From contig OX392545.1 in NCBI GenBank assembly GCA_947623455.1, positions 28,223,001 through 28,287,000 on the forward strand: a stretch of DNA of 64,000 bases, read 5' to 3'. Below, in pieces: positions 1-9,850 of the stretch. The DNA is from Mimachlamys varia (lineage: Eukaryota > Mollusca > Bivalvia > Pectinida > Pectinidae). The position numbers were made by a program, and so were the translations under genes. The notes under the pieces were generated by a model, which saw nothing but the letters and a program-made list of their open reading frames with translations, did no database searches and was not told the DNA's origin. The number at the start of each line of letters is the position of its first letter. Within the stretch, counting starts at the first letter, position 1.

Positions 1-654
1 GCCCGTAGTGTTAGAGTACGGAGGATTACCGTATAGGATGTAAATATTAACCAGACGGAACTTATGTGTGGATGTTTATAGTGTGAATGCGCCGGCGATA
101 GTGAGAAAAATGGAATGCCTGTAACTTTTGGAATATATGTAACTTTGTGGATTTACCATGCTGTGGATAATAATATGTGAACTTAATTTAATTCGTGTGT
201 TGTTTACCGCACCACATCCATCCCAACGGATAATCACGTCTCGTTTATACGGAGCGGACGTTACACATGTAATTTAATATTAAATGGTGCGCGCTAGCCC
301 ACCATGTTGAATATGTAGGTAAGCCAATGTATGTAACACACCAAAGAATGTGAAAAAATATGACAATCAATACTTAATGAAATAATACAGAATATCTCGC
401 TCAGTTACAAATACAAAGTATATGAGTTTTGATCGTTAATAGAATATGTACATGTAATATCTTTACATGAACTAGAGTTCTCTCCCCTCGACAGTAACTT
501 GTTACTTCACGTTTTAGTTCTGTGTTATAGCTCCCAATGTATTTTATTTTCAAATATTTACATTTGCTCTGCAATTTTCCATTGACACAATGCTAAGAGG
601 CAGTTGCTGTCATACGCCTATAACACCCAGTGCCTCAGACTATAACAGCAGTTG
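1..654. other. unassigned AT-rich stretch
   Basis: I see no gene, RNA or clear repeat boundary here. Short reading frames lack codon structure or recognisable domains. The sequence runs into a dispersed repeat at about 655. Confidence 0.5.
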
Positions 655-840
655 GTATTGTGACGTCATCAATCTGTATTGTGACGTCATGAATTTCATT
701 GTTGTCTTCACTTGATTTGCTGATCAAAATCGGTCCGAAGAAACTAAATAAAGCACAATAATTCTATCAAAATGTATATATAAGTAATGAACATTTTAGC
801 AAATATTGTTACAGTCCTATAACACACATTGCTATTGCTA
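655..840 (+). repeat. dispersed repeat copy 1, with two TGACGTCA sites
   Basis: This segment aligns with 41521-41705. Shared blocks include GATTTGCTG, AACTAAATAA, ATATAAGTAATGAA and ACAGTCCTATAACA. This copy alone has two full CRE-type palindromes, TGACGTCA at 661-668 and 682-689; the second copy has only partial versions. The family is not identified and no transposase or tail is visible. Confidence 0.55.
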
Positions 841-1017
841 AAACTATTTTGAGCACAAAATCAAAACTTGAGTATGAGAACGGTTACGGGCCTTGGGGAA
901 TCTACTAAATACATCATGCGTACAACACTTTCTAAAAGAATGCACAGACTTTAGATATATATTCGTATGTTTGCGACATGAAACCATATGTCTACAAGTA
1001 TCTTTATTGATGTGTGT

Positions 1018-2609
1018 CAGGGGCGTAGCTGCCATGTAAGCACATAAGCCCATGCTTGCACATCATTTTCCAAAGTATGTGTATTAAAGTCGAGACATTT
1101 CATAATTCAACTTATATTTTTAAAAGTCCACTGATATTGTTACTCCTTTTTTTTCGACTCGTCAGATAAACATATTAGGCTGCAGAACATTTGTTAGCTA
1201 TAAATACTTCAAATTAAAATTTATTTCATTCCGAATGCAATAGCATATAGGAATACAATACACATACATATTAAATCATATACAATTGTGCAAGATGTCG
1301 GAGACCACAGCCAACACAATTAAAATAATATTTATAATACAGCTCACTACGACAGTATAGGTAATGGCTGTATCGTGAGAAAATTCGTATACAAATGAAT
1401 ACCGAACAACATCCAAACATAAACATCAGTTTGAAACTACCTTCATTTAGGCCTACTTTTTTTATTAATCATGTCATATTAGGTTTAAGTGATAGTTGTC
1501 AGCTTCTGACGAACAAACTTATGGCACAGGGAAAAGAGAGGTGCAGGTTGATGAAGACTATGGGCAAGTTTTATGGCCGCCATCTTGGTTTCATAGGACA
1601 TGTTCTGTATCTTTGTGATATGAAGATGGACGTGTTTGAGTATGCTCATTAGTGTTCTCCCTTGTTTTTATTGACAATGAGGACTCGTTTCTCAATTTGA
1701 GAACCTGATGTTTACTTGGATGTGACCAATATTTACAAGGCAGTTGTCGTCGATGAAAGTAGAGGACGCTTACTCTTCCGGAACACCTGGTCTTATTCTC
1801 TTGTACGTTTACAGAGGTCTCCATGTACATTTCCTTTTTTCATATTTTGCCTCTAGTTTAATCGATTTTGAGTTCGGATTATGGTTTTGTTGACGCTTTG
1901 GTACTCTCTGTTTTTTGTTAGTAAATCTGTATTAGATTTAATCTCAAAAAGGACCCTTTTAGCATTCTAAGAGTAATAAAAGAAGGGCCAATTTTTACTA
2001 CAGTTCGGTTCAAACAAAATGTCAGCAAATACAATTATTAATGAGCCCGGCCAAAATTCCCTAAGTTAAATATCTCCATAGGAAAGCATTACAGAAATAA
2101 AGGGAAATTCCTTTAACTTAAGATTTTCCCGTTAATTCTTTAATGCTTTTCTATGGAAATTTAAGGAACTTTCGTGAAACTAGGCCTGTTCGAATTATAC
2201 ATAATTATGCTTAAAAATGCAAGCATGAGTTCTTACATGTACTTCCTGAGTCCTGCACAGAACATATATACTTATAAACAGAGACGTATGTATATCAAAG
2301 ATGGTTTTACATATAAATGACATTATGTCCCTGGTTTTACGTACTGACGAGTTAATGACATAGGAAAGGTATGGATAATGACTTTGTTTCCATACATCTT
2401 GGCAGTAAACATATCGTATTCCATTTTCGGATTAATAATTTGTATAATGGTAGGCCAGACAATGATGATTTAAACAAGTCCAAAACAGTGGCATCATTTG
2501 AAGTACAAATGTGATCCAGCCCCCCCCCCTTCCCTCCCGAAGTAACCCCTCCCCAAAATTGAAAACGTCACGGGGCTTGCACATCAAAATACCTCCACCT
2601 ACGCCCCTG
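1018..2609 (+). mobile_element. non-autonomous hAT-like DNA transposon, copy 1 (1,592 bp)
   Basis: Both ends carry the inverted terminus CAGGGGCGTAG, with TGTGT directly repeated outside (1013-1017 and 2610-2614). A second, inverted copy lies at 15199-16680, with its own 5-bp duplication CTAGC. CAGGGG-type termini are typical of hAT elements. Most hATs make 8-bp duplications, but 5-bp groups are described, so the superfamily is an inference. No transposase frame is present. A C-tract (about 2519-2530) lies near the right end and is matched by a G-tract in copy 2. An internal segment (about 1600-1990) recurs at 58319-58535 and 61658-62110, so the element contains or shares an older repeat. Confidence 0.7.
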
Positions 2610-2750
2610 TGTGTTTAGTTCACCTGTCCGAAGTATGCCAAGGCACAGCGTCCGCCGTCCTTCCGTACATACTAGACATAAACCACAAAGCCAATGTTGA
2701 CCAAATTTGGTTGGAGAATTGGAATTACATGTATTCAAGCGTTAAACATC

Positions 2751-2790
2751 ATTCTGTTCCGTGTTATGGTCCTGTAACACGGAACAGGAT
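2751..2790. repeat. short perfect-stem inverted repeat
   Basis: CTGTTCCGTGTTA is followed after a few bases by TAACACGGAACAG, giving a stem of about 13-15 bp. Related half-sites with ACACGGAAC recur at about 2840 and 3060, so the motif is scattered through this 300-bp stretch. No promoter or RNA role can be shown. Confidence 0.5.
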
Positions 2791-3109
2791 TGCAGACAAA
2801 ATGAATAACGCGCGTTAGCAAAATTGTTGTTCTCTGAACACGGAACAGAGTAATGTTTAATGCTTATATTTACAGTTTTCCATTGTTTTTGATAATAAAT
2901 TAAAATCTTTATTTTACGTTTGTCCTGAAAATTTGAGGTAGATTTCTAATAAATGGAACAGCGAACAGCCATGTATCGGCCGGCTATTTCCAACGTTATG
3001 AGTATGACGTCATAATCGTAATGACGTGATTATGACCACTCCAGTGTTATGCTCTCATAACACGGAACTGGCCTTGATAGTGTTACATAGTGGCAATGCA
3101 GAGCAAATG

Positions 3110-4018
3110 TAAATATTCTTGTATAAACGGCGAGTCTGATCCCACAAGGGCCAACAACTACAGCAATTCCTTTGAAACTCTATCAGTGTCTCTCTATATT
3201 TCATAACATGTTCTATCTTTCTTTCAAAAGAGTTACCTGTGTACAGATTGAAATCATCACTGCGAAGTTATGTATAGTTTTTATTAAGCTTGTTATGTAA
3301 GATGAGAAGGACTATGTATAAGTACAATAGTACTTGTTTCCTATATTCAGAATGGTAATTCATTTTGCAATTTGTATATATCACTTGTCATGAATAAATA
3401 CGGTTTAAATTTAATTCCTTTAAATACCCACTTTTAAGAACGAAAGGATTTGTTTCATATTTGTTCGGAAACATCCTTGGATGAAAGGTAACACATACCC
3501 ATTATGTATAAATGATGAGGCTGACCCCCAAAGAAACTGAGGAGGGGCCCAATAACATTTATTTTGCAATCCTACATGTACTTCTGCTGTGGAATAAAAA
3601 GGATTTATCCCATACAATGTATTTGCATTAAACCATCTTTGGATGAAGGGAAACCAATTTTGTATAAATGGTAGGTCTAACCTCACAGGTAAGAGTGACT
3701 GGCCAATAGGGAAAATGGAGCAAAATTCTTCTATAAAAGCATTCTTTTCCAATAGAAATTAAAAAATGTAGTACATTCTTTAAAATTCACCAAATGTCTG
3801 GATCCTTGGATGAAAGGAACATTTTTTTTTTGGTAAATGATGGGTCCGACTCTGCCTGCCCCTCCTTTTGGCTGAGGGGCGGGGTTCAATAGGCGAAATT
3901 AAAGAAAATTCTTTAAACTTTTTTAAATGGATGACAGGATATAGTCCAAATTTGTCCATGGTGGCTTTGATTCAACTGTATTCAGGAGAGCGATACCGGC
4001 CCTCTGGGCCTCGTGTTT
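3110..4018. repeat. modular bivalve-type dispersed repeat with degenerate tandem core
   Basis: A degenerate module of about 160-180 bp recurs near 3120, 3476, 3640 and 3805. Each copy has a CCTTGGATGAA block, then TATAAATG(A/G)T, then a GACC/GACTC-rich block and a GGGGC/CAATA block. The right end, 3988-4018, reads GAGCGATACCGGCCCTCTGG and is the inverted form of the terminus at 42070-42100. From memory this terminus is very common in bivalve genomes. The architecture, a conserved end with a variable tandem core, resembles the pearl-like elements of oysters. Confidence 0.6.
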
Positions 4019-5201
4019 GGAGACAAATACTGTAAAATTTAGTGATTTTTAGAAAAAGAGATGTCCATTTTTGGCACTCCTGCATCGGCTCGAAATCGGC
4101 TTTGTGGCACTGAACGCAGATGAACGATCGGCTCAAAATCGGCTCCGTGGCACAGAAGTGGTTAAAGCCCTTCGCTAAATTATGACGGCGGTGATTTTAG
4201 TTTATGTTTTCTACAGCAAATATTGTAATTCATTCTTGGGTTAATTCATCGTTGAGCTTATCTGTCTGAATAAGGGTATAACATGTAGATATACTGTTTT
4301 ACAGCAATTCTGAAACCATTCACGAACACTGTGTAAATAGCACTTGTTGTGACCAGAGAGGTAAGATTAAACATTATTGTTTTTATTTATTAAATAAAAT
4401 GTGATTTATTTTTCAAATTAAATGTAACTATATTTGCTATTAAACAGATAAACAGAAGAGAAACAATATTTGTTAATCATTTTTAATTTGTAAAATATCA
4501 CGTACTGCAAATCAAATATCAAAACAACGTTTTATGATTAAACACCGAACAGGCACAATCAAAACGCTAGACAGCAAAAGGACTACAGATAATATAAAAC
4601 TGTCATCGCTAGTTCTGTACAATATCACGGAACAGTTGTGTAGAAATCGCATCACATGAACCTAGAAACTATACATGTAAAACAGTAACACTTGATTAAT
4701 TTAAAGGAAATGTGACCAATATAAAACCAATAACTTGATGACGTCATAATACCTTAATATATCAAACAATTCGTTTGATTCGAACAAAAACGGCTCGTTA
4801 TAAATGACGAACAACAAAAATTTCACTATGGAGGGGACGAATGATCTCGATCTTTTAAACACCCTATTATAGGTCCAAAACTAGCTGTAACAAATGCTCA
4901 GGTCCCTGTGGTTAAAACATAAACTGGTGCTACATTATAGAAACACGGGATATTTATAGACGTCGGTATTTGTACAGAGGTACAAATTTGCAGATGATTT
5001 TATAAACAGGTTCCCCTGTATGGCACTTAAAAGATTTAACAAAGTAATGAACAAATCAAACACAGACGCATAGAAGTGACATTCCTACAAATTATTGCGT
5101 CACTACAGTCATAAAAATACTCCATTCATTCTTAAAATCTAATTAACTTAAGCACAGTCAATAAAATAGCTGGGGTTATACACTGTAATGGCGCTATGCT
5201 A
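4019..5201. other. unassigned, with an inverted-repeat fragment at 4871-4911
   Basis: No gene is seen. Positions 4871-4911 (AGGTCCAAAACTAGCTGTAA onward to CCCTGTGG) match the inverted repeat that flanks 14311-18830, in the same orientation as its right arm. A partner arm is not found nearby, so this may be a solo terminus. Confidence 0.45.
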
Positions 5202-5490
5202 GTCCGGAATAATCCACGCAGAATTGGGAGTAAATAAATCCATATTACATGTATTAACTAGTGATAGTTCGGAACCGACGATCCACGTATAATTGGTGGG
5301 AAATACATCCATATTATTAATATATGATAGTTCGGAACAATCCATGTAGAATTTGTGGGAAATATCTCAATAGTTTTAACTAAAAAGGTCCGGAACAATC
5401 CACGTATTTGGAAGAAAATAAATCCAAATTATGAACATATGAAAATTCGCAATAATTAACAGAAGATTGTGGGAGAAATATTAAACTATG
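5202..5490. repeat. degenerate ~60-65 bp tandem repeat, about 4 copies
   Basis: The block G(T/TT)CCGGAA..AATCCACGTA..ATTGGTGGGAAATA..TCCATATTA recurs with starts near 5202, 5267, 5330 and 5388. The spacing shrinks from 65 to 58 bp through small indels. A weaker fifth copy follows. Confidence 0.6.
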
Positions 5491-6289
5491 AGGTCATGGA
5501 TAAGGATACGTTATAAGCTACCCCCGTCATCAACGTCATACGATGACGTCATGGACTACCACGTGTCACGTGTCATACCATTCATCGTCGGCAGGAGGCA
5601 CTTTCTGTCTCGTGTTAAAAGGTATTAAAGTATATACGTGTGAACATTTACATAATTATGTTTCTATATTTGCTGCCTTTTGAACAAATGATTTACTTAA
5701 ATGGATTTCATATACTGTAGCATCTTTTACAAATTGGCAACATTCATAATATATTATCTTAAAAAAATACAAGAGAAATTGTAAAACGTACAAAAAAATG
5801 TAGATAACATTAACCGATGTTTACAAATCTATATTTTCATATACAAAATATTATGAAGATTTGTGATATGCAGTTGTTTGTGACATAAAACCATGTTCCC
5901 ACATCAACCGAGCCCTTGTCAGGCTGAATCATCTCCGTCACTTCTGATGTTATGTGCAGACTTGGGTTATTACATCCCCAGACAATAACTCGATAATGGG
6001 GGGGGGGGTGGGGGTGGGGGGGGGGGGTTGTGAAGGTTATACATGTACGTACTATTAATGACAGCTAAATTCACCCAAGCATGTAGTAATGTTCGACACA
6101 CACACACATATTTACGTCGTCTTTATGAGAGGGTGTGGCAGATTCTGCTGGTGGATTTTTTAGTCCCCGACGTTTGCTGGGGCCTCAATAGCCACAGTTA
6201 TTGAGGCCTCATTTGAGTAGTGACACGGTACATAATATACACATTTTCTTAGTACACGATTTGAAATGATACAGAACTAGTTTAATTTT
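5491..6289. other. unassigned; poly-G tract at 5998-6028
   Basis: No gene is seen. There is a TGACGTCA palindrome near 5544, two overlapping CACGTGTC blocks at about 5560-5574, and a G-run of about 31 bases broken by two or three T at 5998-6028 that could form a G-quadruplex. A short inverted repeat, GGCCTCAATA/TATTGAGGCC, is at about 6181-6209. None of these sits before a recognisable gene. Confidence 0.4.
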
Positions 6290-6501
6290 ACTTCTAAATT
6301 AATAAAATAAAGGGTTTTTGCGCACCTGACCCTTTTGCTTCTACATTAGTTTAGAAATTTCGGATTCCTACCTTTCGGCCCCTAGCCTCATTGAAGAGTC
6401 CTAGGAGGACGAAACAGCTGGATGATGCAGTTTAATTCATTTTTTCGGCATACTGTATCTATTACTTTTAAGAGGTGCAGCATATGTGTATGTTACGTCA
6501 T
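6290..6501 (+). repeat. short dispersed element, copy 1, with hammerhead-like core
   Basis: About 212 bp are homologous, in inverse orientation, to 42690-42879. The shared left end is ACTTCTAAATT and the shared right end is ATG(T/A)..TTACGTCAT. In the middle, 6391-6415 reads TTGAAGAG, GTCC, a short loop, GGAC, then GAAAC, close to a hammerhead ribozyme core apart from a U for the first core C. The element has no coding frame. Confidence 0.6.
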
Positions 6502-6999
6502 CTACAAACCACTGGTAATCGCCACACCCAACACCATGTCGTATCGACAACAGAAATACCAATCCGGAAAAAAACCGTTATGTTATTATGTTTACATTGA
6601 TACAGTCATATATCTAAATATGTACATTTCATAAACTCAAAGGAAAGAGAAACTGGTTTTATATGTCAGTACATTTCAAACAATTGGGAAACATGTGACG
6701 TTTAAGTGTTTACTCGTTTCACGAAGATTTCCCAAAGGCTACCGGCCGTTGCCCTCAGATTGAGCGAACAAACGACCCGTCCAATATTTACATCATCACA
6801 CTACATTACAAGATGGAAACATACCCAGCACACAAAAACTCGTACATATAGGATCTACAATACATGTGTTTCCATTTCATATTGAATTGATGAAAACAGA
6901 CTTAGAATTTTTCACTTTAGCCAGCCTCGCGAGCTTCTGGCGGACTAAATTAAATAACCGTGACGAGTTTATAAATCTCCTAAATAATGTAAATGAAGG
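6502..6999. other. unassigned stretch
   Basis: I see no gene, tandem repeat or inverted repeat with confidence in this stretch. Confidence 0.4.
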
Positions 7000-7393
7000 T
7001 TAAAGGCCCAATATACGTAACTTTCGGCAAAACTTGAAGCGAAAATCAAGCCTAATAACTTTTTATATTTATAGATTTAGTTAAGATTAACTGATATCAG
7101 CAAAATTCAAGATGAATTCTTTCGCGGTTACCGGTACAGCAGCATTTGAAACACGCCATTTGTAAACACGCGTCCATTTCGAACCGTCTTCTACCTTCGG
7201 TTTGTTGTTGAAGTGGGCCCAACCTGAATTGTTTTCAATTCTTTGGATTTTTTTTGTCAAGAGTTCCCTGTTAGTTACCGCTCAGGTTTACTTCGTTTTA
7301 GACTTATTTTTGCATGGTTATCAACTAGATTTTTTTTCAGAATTTTTCAGAATCACGAAAATTTCCCCGAAGTTACGTATATTGGGCCTTTAA
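7000..7393. mobile_element. TTAA-flanked MITE with perfect TIRs
   Basis: The terminal inverted repeat AGGCCCAATATACGTAACTT is perfect at both ends (from 7004, and inverted ending at 7389). TTAA lies directly outside each end (7000-7003 and 7390-7393). TTAA duplications are made by piggyBac and Kolobok elements. The interior is about 340 bp without transposase. The left portion is repeated, inverted, beside the mariner at 37226-37327. Confidence 0.75.
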
Positions 7394-7906
7394 AGATATA
7401 CAGTTTTATATATTATGATCGTCGATGTAATAGCGACAGTACGTCCACGATCATATAGCTATTTCTAGTAATACACACCCAACGAACATTTGTTTGTTAG
7501 GATCCAGTACATATAGTGGATCATACCGTCGATATTACTTACTAGACCATATGTGTATGTTATATATCTATAATTTAAATAACAATAACAAAGCATGTAG
7601 ATATGCGTATGACTGGTACAGATTTTATATGTGTATGTACATGCTGTGTATACAAATAACGATTCTATGGAGTGTACATATCTATATACATCCTTTTATG
7701 TAGTTAATCGACGTCGTGACAGTGACATAAATGGAATCAATGAAGACTAATTACTTCTCTGAGATTCAAATCAATTTTCTATATTGTTTCTAATGTTATG
7801 TTATCATTTTTATAAAAATATATAAAATTGAAAACGAATAACAAAATTGTTTCAGTAAATAAAACTTAACAAAAAAAACCCTCATCTTTGAGCAAATATA
7901 TTAAGG
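7394..7906. other. unassigned AT-rich stretch
   Basis: No gene or bounded repeat recognised. Confidence 0.4.
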
Positions 7907-8207
7907 TTTCTACCACAATACCCCGTGTTATTCCACTCTTAGACTATTGTATAAACGTGCTGACTGTTGGATAAAATATATTATATACCGCTAGTGGAAT
8001 ATGACCTTCCGGACTTCTGATTAGTTGAGAAGTTGAACTTTGACCGGAAATCACGTGGGTCCATGCAACGTGCTGATTGTTGACTTCGTCATCGATTGTC
8101 ACAATTTGGCGGGAATATATACGAGATGTTGTGTTTTCGCGCAAATACCATCCGCGGTTCACAGAAAACAACACTGCCACTGCGACTTAATAGTATTGTG
8201 GTAGAAA
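7907..8207. mobile_element. short TIR element (~300 bp)
   Basis: TTTCTACCACAATAC at 7907-7921 is matched exactly by its inverse at 8193-8207. The right half is homologous to 56930-56997 and 60880-60942 (TGTGTTTTCG, CACTG..GCGACT and TATTGTGG blocks). It is therefore part of the repeat family that also builds the 47-62 kb duplication. Confidence 0.6.
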
Positions 8208-8210
8208 CAG

Positions 8211-8356
8211 GTCACACGACTCATGGTTATTGGATATGGAATTTATTTCACTCTCGTCAATTATTTTTCGCTTAAGATTGCGTCTTTTGTAACTTTTCAA
8301 ACATAATTAACTCGAGTGAAATCAATTCCATATCCAACAACTACTCGTTGTGTAAT
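8211..8356. repeat. foldback element, copy 1
   Basis: A near-palindrome. TATTGGATATGGAATT on the left is mirrored by AATTCCATATCCAACA on the right, and CACGACTC is mirrored by the terminal ACTCGTTGTG. The centre holds CTTTTGTAACTT. Two more copies are at 56998-57161 and 60943-61106, each in the same context after a TATTGTGG(T/C)(A/T)GAAACAG block. Confidence 0.65.
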
Positions 8357-8834
8357 CTTTATCTATCTATTATTGATTTGTATTGTAATGATATAACATA
8401 TATCTATTATAAATATAACATTTCATTGGGTCTCTGTTTGAACTAAAATACCTGTCCTATTTTACACACATATCACAAATACGTAACATACACGCTAAAA
8501 GACCCACATGATCGATGTAAAATAAGGGCCTACTTTAAAATTGTATCTAGGTTTTAAATGACATAAACGCTATAAAAATCAAAAGCGGTTTACTTTTCAC
8601 GCTGTTAATAATGAATATTTTCTTTCGGAATGATAAAAAAGTAGCTGATGGAATGAACTCTTTACAACCTTAAAGGTCACGGTGTATAATACGTATGATA
8701 TGCACAATGGATGTATACATGTATATTGTTTAGACCGGGCGATATTTCCGGTGTATATAGAGCGTTTAGAAATGAATAAGTATATGGCATGGTTGGTCTT
8801 CAGATCTTGCCGAATAATAATTTCTTTTAAAAGT
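8357..8834. other. unassigned AT-rich stretch
   Basis: No gene or bounded repeat recognised. Confidence 0.4.
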
Positions 8835-9392
8835 CAAATCTGTCTATAAAGGAACCCAAATGGACAGAAAATGTGTCATTTATAGACAGGTGTCCTAAAT
8901 ACAAAGGTCAAATATATACGGTCAAACCCGTCTTTAATGAATACCCAAAAGACAAAGCAAAAGTGTCCTTTATAGACAGGTGCCTCTTATACAGAGGTCA
9001 ATTATATACGGTAAACCTGTCTATAAAGAATACCCAAAAGACAAAGCAAAAGTGTCCTTTATAGACAGGTGCCTTTTATACAGAGGTCAATTATATACGG
9101 TCAAACACGTCTTTAAATGACACGAAGGGACACAGCGAAAGTGTCGTTTATAGACAGGTGTCCTTTATAGACAGGTGTCCTAAGAACAAAGGTCAAGTAT
9201 ATACAGTCAAACCCGTCTTTAAAGGACATTAATGGACAGAGCATAAGTGTCGTTTATAGACAAGTGTCCTTTATGCAAAGGTCAATTATGTAGTCCAACC
9301 TGGCTATAAATAATCCCCAAGGGACCGAGAAAAGATGCCCTTTATAAACAGGCGTCTTTTATACAGAGGTCAATTATATACGGTCAACTGCT
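8835..9392 (+). repeat. ~90-100 bp tandem repeat, about 5-6 copies
   Basis: Each module carries GTCAAACC(T/C)GTCT(A/T)TAAAG, then an AAGGGACAGAG-like block, then GTGTCCTTTATAGACAGGTG, then ATACAGAGGTCAATTATATA. CCTTTATAGACAGG and CCTGTCTATAAAGG are mutual inverse complements, so each unit can fold. One short frame runs through two units because stop codons are absent there. It does not look like a gene. Confidence 0.7.
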
Positions 9393-9650
9393 TATTCTTG
9401 TAAAATTATATATTTTCTGTGATTTATTACTAAGTATACAATAAATTGGATAAAACATACCGTTTTCCATATCGGATTGGCCCCTCGGTCCCAATATTGG
9501 CCTTCGGTCCTTGGGCCAATAATGGGGTATCGGGGCCAATATTAGGTGCGATATGGAAAATGGCATGTATCATTCTCTCTATATATAATTATTAGTACAT
9601 GTATATAACGCGGTCATCATGTGATTGATAGGTTACCCTTGTCGGACAAT
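9393..9650. mobile_element. imperfect palindromic insertion splitting the tandem repeat
   Basis: The tandem array stops at about 9392 and resumes at about 9651. The interposed DNA is an imperfect palindrome: TTTTCCATATCG and TTGGCCCC on the left are mirrored by GGGGCCAA and CGATATGGAAAA on the right. This suggests a foldback element inserted into the array. Target duplications were not resolved. Confidence 0.5.
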
Positions 9651-9745
9651 AATTTCTTTTAAAAGTCAAACCTGTCTATATAGGACTCCCACGGGACAGA
9701 GAAAAGATGCCCTTTATAGACAGTTGTCCTTTATACAGAGTTTTC
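9651..9745 (+). repeat. last copy of the ~9 kb tandem repeat
   Basis: It repeats the module of 8835-9392 (AAGTCAAACCTGTCTATA, CCTTTATAGACAG and TCCTTTATACAGAG blocks). It lies directly downstream of the 3' end of the glycosyltransferase gene. Confidence 0.6.
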
Positions 9746-9788
9746 AGTTAAATATTTAATCGCGCTGAGTGGGTCTGATGGTCCTGTC

Positions 9789-9794
9789 TTTATT
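9789..9794 (-). terminator. possible polyadenylation signal of the GT31 gene
   Basis: AATAAA on the minus strand lies 57 bp beyond the stop codon of the glycosyltransferase gene. It fits a compact 3' UTR. The hexamer is common in AT-rich DNA, so this is only suggestive. Confidence 0.35.
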
Positions 9795-9850
9795 ATAAAG
9801 TTGTTATTTACAATAGGTTTGACTGGTGTAAAAATAGACGAAAATTGGGA

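Noticed and set aside
1591..1830. 79-residue frame conserved between hAT-like copies
   Set aside because: Conservation is explained by DNA-level copy homology. The frame is broken in the related blocks at 58319 and 61658, and no domain is recognisable.
2341..2380. CTGACGAG..GAAA resembling a hammerhead ribozyme in the hAT-like element
   Set aside because: The intervening bases cannot form stem II in either copy (compare 15425-15450 inverted), so the match to the core is fortuitous.
5540..5580. CRE and CACGTG cluster as a promoter
   Set aside because: No coding region follows on either strand within several kb. Similar TGACGTCA sites occur in dispersed repeats.
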